Position numbers and translations under genes: made by a program. This document shows, piece after piece, positions 25,546 to 38,409 of a stretch of DNA of 64,000 nt. Every line of letters begins with the position of its first letter. Positions within the stretch are counted from its first letter, which is position 1. The notes beneath the pieces are model-generated. The model saw only the letters and a list, made by a program, of their open reading frames with translations, did not search any database and was not told the origin of the DNA. Origin of the DNA: Acanthacorydalis orientalis (taxonomy: Eukaryota > Arthropoda > Insecta > Megaloptera > Corydalidae); contig CM068320.1 of assembly GCA_034766995.1 (NCBI GenBank), positions 18,914,812 through 18,978,811 of the forward strand, read 5' to 3'.

Positions 25546-25805
25546 TGTAAATAATTATAGAGATGGAGTAAAATATATTTAAATATAATAAACTTAATGT
25601 TTGTTGTTATAAATTAGCCAAAATGTATTGACTTAAATAATATGTTTAGTTTTAAGAAATATTTGTATTATTTGTATATTTTAGGTTGAAAAAGATGACG
25701 TTTAATATTTGATATGGACAATTATTAAAAAAAACAATAAACTCAAATGAATATTTTTTCTTTATTAAAAAATAATATTATTTCTATTTGATGTGATTGT
25801 TGTAT
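24474..25805. other. AT-rich non-coding
   Basis: A 100-codon frame at 24970-25272 shows no family resemblance and has the base composition of its surroundings; I do not call it a gene. A small TA/CA microsatellite lies at about 25510-25546. Confidence 0.45.
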
Positions 25806-25872
25806 TAATATATATATATATATATATATACATACATACATATATATACATATAATTAGATAGATAGATATA
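25806..25872. repeat. TA, TACA and TAGA microsatellite
   Basis: TA run, then catacatac, then tagatagatagata. It ends about 20 bp before the MITE at 25895. Confidence 0.85.
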
Positions 25873-25894
25873 TAGATGGATAGATAAATAAATG

Positions 25895-26034
25895 GGATGA
25901 TTCAGTTTAAGCTTACACAAAAAAGTATTAAAAAAATCTCAAAAATTAAAAATGTATTTTTTATTTAGTATTTCTTTTAATTTTTGTTTTATTTTTGTTA
26001 ATACTTTCATGTGGAAGCCTAAATTAAATGACTG
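25895..26034. mobile_element. Short palindromic MITE flanked by microsatellites
   Basis: Left end gatgattcagtttaagctt, then acacaaaaaagtatta. The reverse complement of the right end reads cagtcatttaatttaggctt, then ccacatgaaagtatta. The arms are alike over about 35 bp. The interior has no coding capacity. Repeat tracts lie on both sides. A partial second copy is at 21402. Confidence 0.65.
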
Positions 26035-26185
26035 TATATATATATATATATATATATTTGTGTGCGTGTGGACGGATGTGTGTAAAAAGAGAAATCTTGA
26101 ATATTTTTTTCTCTTTAGAGATTTTATTATTACACATTTTTAATTTTGAGATTTTTAACAAAATATGATTATTTTAGTAACAGTA

Positions 26186-26188
<3 letters not shown>

Positions 26189-26229
<41 letters not shown>
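26189..26229. repeat. (TA)n microsatellite
   Basis: Pure TA run of about 40 bp. Confidence 0.9.
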
Positions 26230-26232
<3 letters not shown>

Positions 26233-26929
26233 CAATGATGACGTTTTTAATTTAAAGAATGTTTGTTTTCTTTGTTTTAACTGAACTTAAAATTAATTTT
26301 CGTTAATAAGTTCATCATAATTAATATTAGTGAGTTTATTATATGTACCAACTATTAATGGATATTAAAAGATAAGTAAGTAGTCAATTAATATTGGATT
26401 AAAATTCTATTTTCTTTAATTATTTTTTAGAAATCTAGTGAGATGTTTTAAAAATAATAATATAACTAACTTTATTAAGAATAACTCTTTATACTCATTA
26501 TATAATTATATGTTTCTATATTAATTAATTAACTAATTTAGGTTTGTAATTAGTTACTATTACATGAAATACACTAATCTCAATGAATATTAGTATTAAC
26601 AATGAATCTTTTATGTCAATAAGGTAATTATTTTTCAATAGAATGTTAAATGAGCAATGATGTTACTGAGATAATTATATATAAAATATACTTTATATTA
26701 TTTGTAGAAACATGATATGAGAATATAATATCCTTATACAATAATATAGGTAATACATGAATATATGACATTTAGATTTATGGAGAAAATAATTGTCTTT
26801 AACATTTAGTCAACTTCCATTCGAAAAGCTTTATTACAGCAGTTCAAATAAAAAATAATAACCCTTCTTTATACATATAAACACGCACTAAAATGACTCA
26901 TATTTTTATTTTATAACGTTTTACACACA
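26230..26929. other. AT-rich non-coding, nothing recognised
   Basis: No gene or element end seen. Confidence 0.5.
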
Positions 26930-27330
26930 TGTTGTAGACGTAAGATATGATTTGATTTCAGTGTTACCGGAATATTTTTTCGCGCGAATTTTCAGATTTA
27001 CGGTTATAGTCAGTTGTTCTCAATATAAATATGTTGCGGATGACTGGCTGTTTCAACCGCATTGCGTGCAACTGTAGCCCGTTGGGACTCGACAGGCATA
27101 CTGAATGGGGTCGTATGGATAACATCCAAACAGGGTAAACCCATTGCTCACTGTGAGTTGACAGTAGACTGAGTGTATGTCGGTCATAAAATAAAATAAA
27201 TAGTCAGCGATTTCATGTCCATCGATCGATATTGGTGCATTGAATACTGCAGGAGTTTAGATATGCACTTAATTGGTTACATTGCAATTATGTCGTTTAT
27301 GTGGTCTGCAGGCTTAATTAATGCGTAAAT
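26930..27330. other. Higher-GC unique island in the presumed intron
   Basis: About 400 bp stands out by composition, with gttgcggatgactggctgtt, cgttgggactcgacaggc, gggtcgtatggataac, atcgatcgat and gcttaattaatgcg. There are no terminal repeats, no transposase resemblance and no long open frame. It could be an intronic enhancer, an alternative 5' exon or an unrecognised element. Confidence 0.35.
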
Positions 27331-27836
27331 TACAATCTGTGGCTTAGTTCAATGTACCGTATGAAATGATTTGTTTGGTTTATAAATTCATTTATTATGT
27401 TACTTTAATAATTTACATTAATGATGTTAGTGGATTTAGTAGGAAAATGTAAAAATGATGTAAATTTTAATTTAGGATTAATCTGATCACGTTGTACACA
27501 TATATATTAATTATGTATATAGAGTGAACCGAAAATGATAGAAAACTTTTAAAATTATATTAAATATCTTACAATATAAAAAGTATTGTCTTATACTTGA
27601 AACTCACTTGATTTCGTACAGATACCTGTTGACTTTTATAATAGTTAAAAATATTTTTAATTGTTTCAAATAAATCAGAAGTTTGAATAATTAATATGAC
27701 AAAAATTTGACCGAAATAAATTTTATTTGATTTAAGGAATGAGTTTTATAGACATTTTTAATTTTTTCGAATATTTTTTAGGGAAAATAATAATATGTAT
27801 TGATCATATCATAATTATTTATTGCTGGAAAATTTA

Positions 27837-27871
<35 letters not shown>

Positions 27872-28452
27872 AATAGAGAAATAAAAACGGAGAGAGAAAG
27901 AGAGGGATATTATAATATGCTTTTATAAAGTTATGAAATAACAAAGTTTGATTTATATTCCAAATGTTACTTCTTTCCTTGACAACGTGCAAGTTAATCA
28001 TTTTACAAAGACTTGTTAGGCTTAGTAGGCTTGCTAACTTTTAATGTTAACAATAATTATGTTTGAAATCAAAATTTTCTTTTAAATTTGTATCTGCCAC
28101 ATGCATAAAATTAGAACCGCTTTCCCAGACTTATTATGGCCTGACTTTGTTTGTATTAATTATTTTTTATAGTTTATGGCCAGTAAAAAATTAATGTCAA
28201 TTCCACAATCAACAATGTTGTTATGAGTGTTCTATTCTGATTTTATTTTTATAGATTTGATTTTAATCCACGAACAGTAATTTCATTCCATAAAAATAAT
28301 ATAGTTAAATGACCCATAAAAATATCCTTCTTTAATTCTCGTGTGATACTAGCTACCATATTTATAATTTGCGTGCAGTTGATTCCTTGAATTATCCACA
28401 ACTATCAGTACTTTAGAGTAATGAAATTTTAGTTGGAAATAATATGTTGCAA

Positions 28453-28497
<45 letters not shown>

Positions 28498-28980
28498 CTA
28501 AAAGTCATTATTTTCATTATAAAAAATTGAAATGAATGTATTTTTAAGTGTTTATTTTTTTTCGAAGTGTTTGATTAAATAATTATATGAGAGTTTGAGT
28601 TTATTTTTAATATACAGTTATTTTACAAGCGAATAGCTTATATATATAATATATATATATAATTAGAATATGTGTGTAGAGGACATATGAATTAGGTGTG
28701 ATAACTTCATAGAACGAAAATGTCAACTAATGTGATGCCGTTTAATTAACTTAATTTCAAATATGGAAGTTGATGGAAAATTAATGCATAAATAAATATT
28801 TTAACACCATTTAAATACATATTATATTACAATGAGATGTTTAGGTAGTAATTTGTATGTTGTTTTATAGCGTTATGTATATCATACTTTTGATATATTT
28901 TATTTTACTTGTACTTTTTCCTTATTCATTAATGATTCAACCACAGACATTAAGAAATGCCATGGTATACAAACGTACAC

Positions 28981-28983
<3 letters not shown>
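27331..28983. other. AT-rich non-coding with microsatellites
   Basis: A TA run followed by (GA)n lies at about 27837-27905 and a TA run at about 28457-28493. Nothing else is recognised. Confidence 0.5.

Positions 28984-29043
<60 letters not shown>
28984..29043. repeat. (TA)n microsatellite
   Basis: Pure run of about 60 bp. Confidence 0.9.
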
Positions 29044-29046
<3 letters not shown>

Positions 29047-29329
29047 GTAATAAGTACGCGTGTTTTAATATTATTAATTCTTTTCGAAACAAACTTTCAA
29101 AATGAATATGTCATGTATTAGTATTGTATTAAAAAATAAAGTTATTATTTTAATTTTCGAAGAATTATTTACTGTCCGTATTTCTATTAAAAATAAGTTA
29201 AATATAGTTATAGTCAAGTAAATAAAAGTGTTATCGTTAGAGTGATAATAGTGTTATTATTATTCTGTTTTTCTTACGAGTAGTTCAATACTTTATTTCA
29301 TATGCATTTTCAATATCATTTCAAAGATA

Positions 29330-29330
<1 letters not shown>

Positions 29331-29406
<76 letters not shown>
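29331..29406. repeat. (TA)n microsatellite
   Basis: Two pure runs separated by acaca. Confidence 0.9.
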
Positions 29407-29410
<4 letters not shown>

Positions 29411-30239
29411 TAGTGTTTTTAATTACTCTAATATTTATTATTATTTTTTATGTTAAATACAACAGGTATAATGTTATTTTATTGAAATTAATGTTTAAAA
29501 AAAGTAAGTTACAGATGATTAACTTGTTCATTTATGTTAACTTGTTAAAATCATCAAACGTTAACTTGTTCATTTTATGTAATTTTAGACGAAAACTTTA
29601 TCGCGTTTGTTTCATAATACTTTTTTAGTAATTCCGTAGAGTTTTCTATATTTATGATATTTCAGTTTGTACAAAAAAATAAATAGGATTTTTTTATAAT
29701 TTTAAAATTAATTACATTTTTATCTTTTTAGAAAAACGTAAAATATCAATAAACTGCTATCTTCAAGCCTTTAAATTGCCACAAAAAATAATAGTAATAA
29801 GAAAAGCTCTATTTATAAACAGTAATGAATTTTCATTATATATATATATTATTAAAAAAATAAGTATAATAGTAAATATTTTTATTAAAAAAATAAGTAT
29901 AATATTTTAGAATATATTGATTGCTATAAATATTTTATTATTGATATTATTTTAGTTATATTTCTATTATTTTTTGAAAGTAGAAAGATAAAATTGAAAA
30001 TTAGCACAGATATTAGTCTCAAATGTTATTCAACACGAATTTTTTATGTGTTTTAAAACATATAAAATAATATTATATACAAAATTCGGTGATGTTTAAC
30101 GTCATTATTGTTTAAACGAGTGAAATGTTTTAGAGAAACTGAAAATCATTGTCTGTTTTGTTAGATAAGTCTTCTCGATTCAATCGATTGCAAATCGTTC
30201 TGATCAATTGTAAGAGAACAATGTGTAGTTATATAGACT

Positions 30240-30600
30240 AGTGAGATCGGTTCCGCTATGTCGACGGTGGACTACGACCGGCGTTGTAGGCTAGGTAAGG
30301 TCTCTGACGGTTGACGATGACGCGTGCTGCCCGGGTCCGGCGTCGGAAATAGGACGGACGACGTCGCCTGCGATACTAGTGGAAGCAATGATGTACCAGG
30401 TCGGCCGGGCAAACAACGCACGCAGCCAACACGTAATGTGGTCAGCTTGAAAACGAAATCGCGATTGTCACGGCTCTTAGATTTATCTGGCATTTATATG
30501 TGTGCTTCATCGTATTCTTCAGTACGATTGAGCAAAGCTGTGGAGATGGATGTGTGGAATGAACGTTTTTGTGTAATGCGGTGCAGACATTGATTTGTTT
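30240..30600 (+). promoter_or_regulatory. CpG-rich island with a short open frame and splice donor
   Basis: About 360 bp of CpG-rich DNA (cgtgctgcccgggtccggcg, ggacggacgacgtcgcc) in AT-rich surroundings, similar in feel to the junctophilin leader. An ATG at 30258 opens MSTVDYDRRCRL and runs into ctag|gtaagg at 30295, a strong-looking donor (phase 1). It may be an alternative first exon and promoter, either of junctophilin or of a gene beyond the window. Its phase does not match junctophilin exon 1 (phase 2), so any link to junctophilin would have to be through untranslated sequence. Confidence 0.4.
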
Positions 30601-30684
30601 TCTTACTGTACATGTTTGTTTTCAGTTCGTATAGATCAATGCTATTAAAATATACACTACTTTTTATTATTCGATAAAACACAC

Positions 30685-30688
<4 letters not shown>

Positions 30689-30740
<52 letters not shown>

Positions 30741-30771
30741 CACACATATATATATATATATATATATGTGT
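30689..30771. repeat. (TA)n with CACA/TGTG interruptions
   Basis: TA runs broken by tgta and cacaca, ending in tgtgtg. Confidence 0.85.
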
Positions 30772-30906
30772 GTAAAAAATCATGTGTCGTAATATTTTCT
30801 TTGTCTTTTGTAAGTGCTTTTTTATTGAAGTTTAAAAAGTGTAAAAGTAAATATTGATATTATTCTGTCGATCTTTAGCTTTCTCTCTTTCTGTATACAC
30901 ACACAC

Positions 30907-30907
<1 letters not shown>

Positions 30908-30950
<43 letters not shown>
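30908..30950. repeat. (TA)n microsatellite
   Basis: Preceded by acacacac at about 30898. Confidence 0.9.
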
Positions 30951-32281
30951 AGGCAGAACTCTTTTTAAACTAATTAAGCAGTAATAGAAAGTGAAACATA
31001 TTTTATGTTCATAATACTAATACTTTTTATTTTACGTACATTCTTGCTTCAAATAATTTTCGTATTTAACTTTAAATCGAGACTATTAAAAAAGTCAAAA
31101 GTATTTTGTCGAAAAATGAAAATTATACTGATTATAATATTATTCATAAAAGTAATGTATTTATTAATGAGATTTTTATTATTTTATCTTTTATATACGA
31201 ATTTAATAGCATATTTTCTGTGTTATATTACGAATAATTCTATTTAAATTGGAAAGTATTCAATGGTTTCTTTATTTAATTATAAATATTTTATATGTTT
31301 TAAGTGCAAACAACACATTTTATATTTATATAAAGTAATTTTTGAAAATGAGGTGAAAATGGAATATAGTTGTAAACTCTACAATTTGGTTGACATTATA
31401 CACTTAGTTTAGATAATTTAGTTTAGGTAGAGTTTAATAAAAATAGAAAAAATCAATTATAATTGGTTTTATAAAAAAAAAAATTACAATGTAAATACAA
31501 AAATGAAATCGTTAGAGAGAATATAAAATGATTTTAAATTATAATTTGATTGAATACATTGACATGTCAGTAGTACGATTTTTTATTTTTATACTCAAAA
31601 AAATATATTACATTTCGTACATATTTTTTTTATAATTCCAAAAATTAAATGAAGGATTTATAAGATGAATTTAAAAAACCAGAAAACAATTTTAATTTCT
31701 TAATAATAATATAAAAATCAGTCTTTGATTTCAGTATAGATTTCCGCAATAATTATAATGTTACATGTTCATTTCCAACTTGAATGAATTCTAATTTTGA
31801 TTTAATATATCTATACATTTTAATTAAATACCTTATAGTTTATATTAATATTTAAAATACGTAGAAAATATTATGAATTAGAGCACTGAAGCAAAACTGG
31901 ATTTTTATGAAAGCAATTTTATAAAAATTCTTCTTTTTTTTAATATGTGTTATTAGTATAACTATATTTAAAAAATATTGGTTTTATAATGGACAAAATG
32001 AAAAAAATTCTAAAATTATATTTTACGTTTATATTCTGTACAGAAGTAATAATTTTTTATTATATTGATTAATTATCTGCAGTTGTTCTGAAGATGTTAT
32101 TAACTATAATAAATCAGATTTTAAATATCAAGTGATCCATCAATTTTTTAAGTTTCTAAAAAATAGCTCTCCGGTCTATCAAGTATTCTAGTGTCGTTTA
32201 GAGTTTTTGTTATTTTATAAAATATGAGAAAAGGCATTTTGGTTTATATTTTTCTGTTTATCGAGTTTCCCTCTTTGATCC

Positions 32282-32319
<38 letters not shown>

Positions 32320-33655
32320 CTGAAAATGTACATAATAGTTCTACTAATAATCCTAGTATTAAAATTAGTTTTTAGTGTATTGTTTCTATATTAGTAAAAC
32401 AGGAATATCAATACATAAATTTGGCAGCAATGATTTTTTCTAAGTTAAAGAATGATGTAATCCAGGAACGTCTATAAATTTGTATAAAATTACAAAGAAT
32501 GATTGTATTTTTATTTTTTTTTCTAACTTTTATTTCAGATTTTGTTAAATGTTACATATCAAATAAATGTGCGACAATTTAACAACTATATATATATATA
32601 GAGAGAGAGAGAGATAGAGTTTGAGACAAAAAGATAGAAAAATAGTAAGAAAAGTCTTTGTTATATATTTAGCTGTACTTCAGTTTTATACAATTTGAAT
32701 AGTTCTACTAATGTATTGCAATTATTACTCCATTAATATAATTCTATTATCTTTAGGTAAATAAAAATAAGCGAATCAGTTTTAAATGATAGTTAAATTG
32801 AATGCACAAATTATAATTCATCTTATTGGTAAAATAATACGAGATAATTTTAAGAGATTATTTTCAGTAAGTAGGGCATCTTGTTAAAATAAACGTGTTG
32901 AGCGTGAAATTTAAATCTTATTGTCGTTTTACAATATTCTCGTTTTACTAATCATTTAAATTTACCCATAAGAGATTAAAAAAGAACAACAAAGAGACAC
33001 AATAATGCAACAAAGAGAGACATAATAATCAACGAGTATGATGAAAATCGATAGCGATATACACGATATTACATTTTTTAATACACATACACTTGTACAC
33101 ATTGCAACCGTTCTTCCGGTTTTAATGACAAGTACTTGGTTTTTCAGGCCATTTAATGTATGAAAGCAGAATCAATGCTAGTACAACATTGTCGAGTATG
33201 ATTTTATGAAAAAAAGTTCATTGTTTTAGATGAAATGACACATTTAGTTTCTCAGTACATTTAATAGAAAATACGATTTTCATAGATTATGACAATTTTA
33301 TTTATTAGCACTTTTATATCACTGATTAGAATAATTTTATAGTTTCTATAAAATTAGATGGATTACTAAATTAAAAGCTTAAAAAATTCATCATTTGAAG
33401 AACATTGTCTATTTTTAAAATAAACAGACAATATGAAACAATATTGAACCTTTTTACTATTTTAATTTTTTTTCTTTTATTTACTGTTTTTATTATTATT
33501 TAAATTTAAAATAAACTTTAACGAGAACGAGCTTTTGATAAAATTATAAAAGTATTTCAATATTGTAATTTATTCAGAAAAATAGTACATTGAACTGATT
33601 AAAATTATAGCAAGATAAACATCTTTGCTATAAAAAATATGTATTATTTAAAGCT

Positions 33656-33713
<58 letters not shown>

Positions 33714-36389
33714 CCTAATAAAAATAATAATACAATAAAAATACCGAAGTAATTTTGAGCAAAATAAATGTTAGAAATAAATGATTAGTTATGTTATGAA
33801 AAACAAATAAATGTTTTTTAAATATCAAAAAATATTTTATTCTGAAATGTTTAATACTAATACTTTTTATTAATATTAAAATGAATTTAAGGACTAGTTT
33901 ATCAATTATTCTTACATTTCCGTAACCATATAATTGCAGTTTTACTTCTGAAAATAAAAAAAAGGAATTTTATTAAATGTTGAAGTTATTAGAGCACTTA
34001 TTACACGCCTAGTTATTTTGATATGATAATAAATGAGCGTTTGAAATTATTCTATGAACAATTATATTAAAAGCAGTACAATACATTTCTAGTATTTAAG
34101 ATAATCGAATGAATGTACATTAAGAAGATAATCAATAATTCATGCTATAATTAAGGTCAGTTTTTCTGTTATCTATTTCTTCTGTTCGCATATTTTCGTA
34201 AAAAGATTTAATTAAGCTTATAGATATAATAATTATAATATAGTAAATGTTAAAAATGGGACCTAAATTACATACTAATTTGAGTAAAAAATAGTTTTTT
34301 ATTCTTCATAAAAACTATGACGAATCAAAAAATTATAATTAATGTATAATGTATGGCAGAGAAACGAGAATTTATTAAAACACAACTTTTCATTTAAAAA
34401 TATGTAATTTATTTCATATGAAAATATATTTTTCAAGAAAGTATTACCCGAAGTTTACTTTTAGAATATAACATTTTTAAGATGACATTCATATCTTTAC
34501 AGCCATTTTTATAAATTTTTAAACACATTTTTCATAGAATGAGGAAATATTCATAAGAAATTTGACAATTTATTTCTGTATTTTTTTTCTCGTAGCTCGT
34601 TATTATTGTGAAATATTAATGTCTCATAAAAATTGTAAATGGTTAAATAGGAGATGTCAAAAATAATAAGGATTGTATGTTAATTAACATAAAAGTTCTT
34701 TTCAAATATTGATATGATTTATCGATTCTCGCCAAAAAAAATCTATACGGTTGATTTCGTGAAAGTAATGGTAGTATTTATATTTCATATCTACAAAATT
34801 GTAATTTTTATGTAAAATTCTTCTTAGGCTTCTATCAATATAAAAATGACAGTGCATGTCATTGTGCAAAAGATTTTGAATTATGGTTAAGAGTAGGTCT
34901 TTAGCAATTATTTTAGGCATTTGGTCTGTTCTTTTCCTGTATTTATTACTTTAGAGTAGGTAGGACTCTTTAAAAATTTTAATTTCTGTTTTATTGAATG
35001 AGATAATAGCATACGGTCATCATCAGTAAGTAAGTAATTAAAATGAGGAAACATTCAATGAGTTATTGAGTTCAAATAGTAGAGTGGTTCATGTATTATC
35101 TTCAAAGTGTGATGAACTACTATATTACTTCCATAGAGTGAAGAGAATATTTTGTATCACACATAAAGTTCAAGATCTATGTTTCATTAGTTAGAATCAA
35201 GAGTGATGTTTTCATTTTTCATATCTATATATAAAAAATGGGAGATCACTATGTTGAAGAGCTTTAGATGTGAGAATGAAGTAAATTATCATCGTTTTTA
35301 TAAAATTCTATGTTTACTAAATGTAAAGACTTTATAATAGTTCATTAATATTTATCATTTTTTTTACTCAAATTACATTCAAATAAAAATTTAAATAATG
35401 CCCTTAGCTTTCCGCACTCTATATAAATAATGATAATAAGTAGCACTTCTTACTGGCTATCTTATTAAATATATCAATATTTTTAATTGTAATAAAAAGT
35501 TGAAGGTAGTTTGTTAAAATTTTGAAAAATATAATTAAAAAATGTTGAAACGTGTGAAGTTTATTAAAATACTAGAATTGAATTAGTCTTTTTAATATAC
35601 TATCTGAAATCAATAGTTAGATGTGATAAATATAATACATTTTACTTTGTAATGATAAAGTAGTATGTTTGCTGTGTGTGGTATCTAATTTGGGTGTCTA
35701 AATTAATGAGAATTAATGATATACAGCAATGAACTAATAGTATTTTACATTATAATAGTTTAATTAAAAATAAAAAGTGTAATTTTTCATAAATAAATTT
35801 GTATTGTCGTTTAAACATTAAATATTTTTTTACTACTAATAGATAATGACATATTAGACTTATATTTAATAACTGATTTTAAAACTCATTTTAGTATTTT
35901 ATTTCGAACTGAACTAAACTATTTAAATATTGTATATATCTTGTATATTATAGCGTATAAAATAGAATAGAATAAGCACATAAACACAAAATAATTTAAT
36001 TATGATACCAAAATTCAATATAAAATATAAAATTTACGTTATATATATATATATAATATTTGTAAAGTATTGAAAATATTTTATAAAATTCATAAATAAT
36101 AACATATATACAAAAAATCTTTTGATATTTTTATATTATTTCATAACAAATATTAAAAACATATTGCTAATTAGGTATTCTTGAAAAATATACAGTTTTG
36201 ATATGAATTTATGCTGATATGATTATAAATATTCTTTTATATAAAAATATATAACGCCGCATTGTTATCATTTTTTCATTAGTTAAAATTATTGTGTTAA
36301 AAAGTTGGATATGTAAAGAATACTTTTGAAATAATTAATAGACTTTTTATATTTTGCTGGAAAAATAATTCTTATTCTTATATATATAT

Positions 36390-36435
<46 letters not shown>

Positions 36436-36926
36436 GCATATGAAAATTGTTATTAATTTAAAAGTAGGAATTTAATATTTCTTTAATGGAATTAAAGATT
36501 ATTTTATAATTTTTCAGTTACAATTGAATATTATTAATATTATTATGATACAAAATCAACAGTGAGGGATATTTAGATATGCTTCAACATTTTGTATAAT
36601 CTACCCTTTTTGATCGGGTGCTAATGACCGTAGTTGTCGATGCGCCATTAAACCCAAATAACTAACTAACTTCCCTTTCTGACAGAGAAAATGGTAATTA
36701 CTATATAAATAGATAAAAGTGATCTTCATGTAAAATGTGGTTTCATTAAAATTTACTTAACTTTTCGTACTTGGTTTGATAAAGATTTCTTCGGAATTTG
36801 GATAGGTCGTCTAAACTAAATTTGATTAATCTACAAAGTTATTAGAAACTAGGCCATAAAAGAAGTTCAAAAATCAAACCTAAGGGATATTGATTGCAAA
36901 CAAAAATCTTGATGATTTTGCAAATA
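30951..36926. other. AT-rich non-coding with microsatellites
   Basis: TA tracts at about 32284-32315, 32587-32617 (followed by GA), 33658-33710 and 36381-36433. No coding match or element end was identified. Confidence 0.5.
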
Positions 36927-37874
36927 CGAGGTCAGACAATTAAGTAATGCGACAAAATTCAAAAATCGAGTATATTTAAAAATTAAGGTACATCGCTGCG
37001 ATCCCCTTCAAAGTAGTCCCCTCCCGCATCTATACACTTATTCCAGCGAGTTTTCCAGTTTTCGTAACAATTCTGAAACACTTCTTGTGGGACCTCTCCG
37101 AGTACCCTCGTCACAGATTCTTGGATATCTTCAACGGAGTCAAAATGTCGACCTTTGACGAATTTTTTCATATGGGGGAATAGGAAAAAGTAGCAGGGTG
37201 ACATGTCCGGTGAATAGGGCGGTTGTGGTAACGTTGCGATGCCTTTAGACGCCAAAAACTGAGAGACACTGAACGCACTGTGACAGGGAGCATTGTCGTG
37301 ATGCAGAACCCAAGTCTTCGCGATCTTTGGACGCACTCTGAGCACTCTTTTTCGTAATTTTTCGAGCACATTGCGGTAGAATACTTGATTTACGGTTTGT
37401 CCAGGTGGTACGAACTCTTTGTGAACCACCCCTTTGCTGTCGAAGAAGCAAATCAACATGGTTTTCACTTTGGACTTGCTCATTCTCGCCTTCTTTGGCT
37501 TTGGTGCTCCAGGGGACAACCACTGTTGGCTTTGTCGTTTAGTTTCGGGGTTATATTGAAAGAACCAACTTTCATCACCAGTAATAACTCGATCGAGAAG
37601 AGTAGGATCACTTTCAATCTGCTAGAGACAATCTTGAGCGATGTTCATTTAATTTTCTCCGTTCCATTTTCGTGACATGCACTACTCGCGCGTTGTTACA
37701 AAACACTAAACAGCTGGCGAAGAAATGATCGTACGAGGGTGTTCAAGAGGGTGTTCGTCAAGATCTCAATCGAGAGAGTAGGGATCTGCTATTACGGTGG
37801 CGGAGTTACAGGTTCGCAGTGTTACCACAGGCCGAGAAAAAAAATCGGTCGCATTACTTAATTGGCTGACCTCG
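36927..37874 (-). mobile_element. Mariner transposon with both TIRs, internally deleted, inactive
   Basis: Flanking TA at 36925-36926 and 37875-37876. The terminal repeats match over about 28 bp: cgaggtcagacaattaagta on the left and cgaggtcagccaattaagta from the right, both continuing atgcga. The element is 948 bp; full mariners are near 1.3 kb. The minus strand encodes the catalytic part of a transposase, but the DNA-binding N-terminus has been lost by deletion and an in-frame TAG stands at 37622-37624. Confidence 0.95.
36983..37621 (-). pseudogene. Mariner transposase remnant (catalytic domain)
   Basis: The frame runs from just after the TAG at 37622-37624 to 36983, reading ESDPTLLDRVITGDESWFF, then KARMSKSKVKTM, HHDNAPCHSAFSVSQF, and PQPPYSPDMSPCYFFLFP. 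The first two catalytic aspartates (GDESW, HHDNAP) are present. The residue 35 positions after the second, where the DD34D triad needs Asp, is Tyr (codon 37190-37192, TAC). This, together with the upstream stop and the missing helix-turn-helix domain, means no active transposase. The rest is well preserved, suggesting a fairly recent insertion. Confidence 0.92.
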
Positions 37875-38362
37875 TATGATGCTTTTTAATAAAATCTTTT
37901 ATAAATGTACCAGTAAGTTTCAGAAATGAATCCATTATCCTCAAAGTGCAAAGAAAAATCAGTTTTCAAAGAAAAAAGTGCAAAGAAAAATCAGTTTTCT
38001 GTATCTGATGATGTCAATGATATCTAAATGGCATAAACAACTATCAAAATTGATTAATAGAAAATTGTTGAACATGTTTGACCAGGAAAGTTTTTGTGCT
38101 TTGTGGGATGAAAAAAAATCATTTATGAAAAAATAAATTTAGTTACATTGTCAGAACTATATTTTGTACCAGTTACGTTACCAAAATATGTGCACAATGC
38201 TGGACTCTGCGTCGAATTCTAATATTGAAACCGAACATTAATTTATATACAAAGTAAATGATAAAATATAAAATTGAATTCGTTTAAAGAAATAAATTAT
38301 TGTATTCTTTAGTTTAGAAGTAATAACAATGTAAAAGTAGGGAGCATCTTCCCTGATATTAA

Positions 38363-38409
<47 letters not shown>

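Noticed and set aside
28857..29105. Hydrophobic frame ending in Tyr-Ile repeats
   Set aside because: The repeat is simply translated (TA)n, and the upstream part has no family resemblance.
37385..37675. 96-codon + strand frame within the mariner
   Set aside because: Antisense shadow of the transposase on the minus strand.
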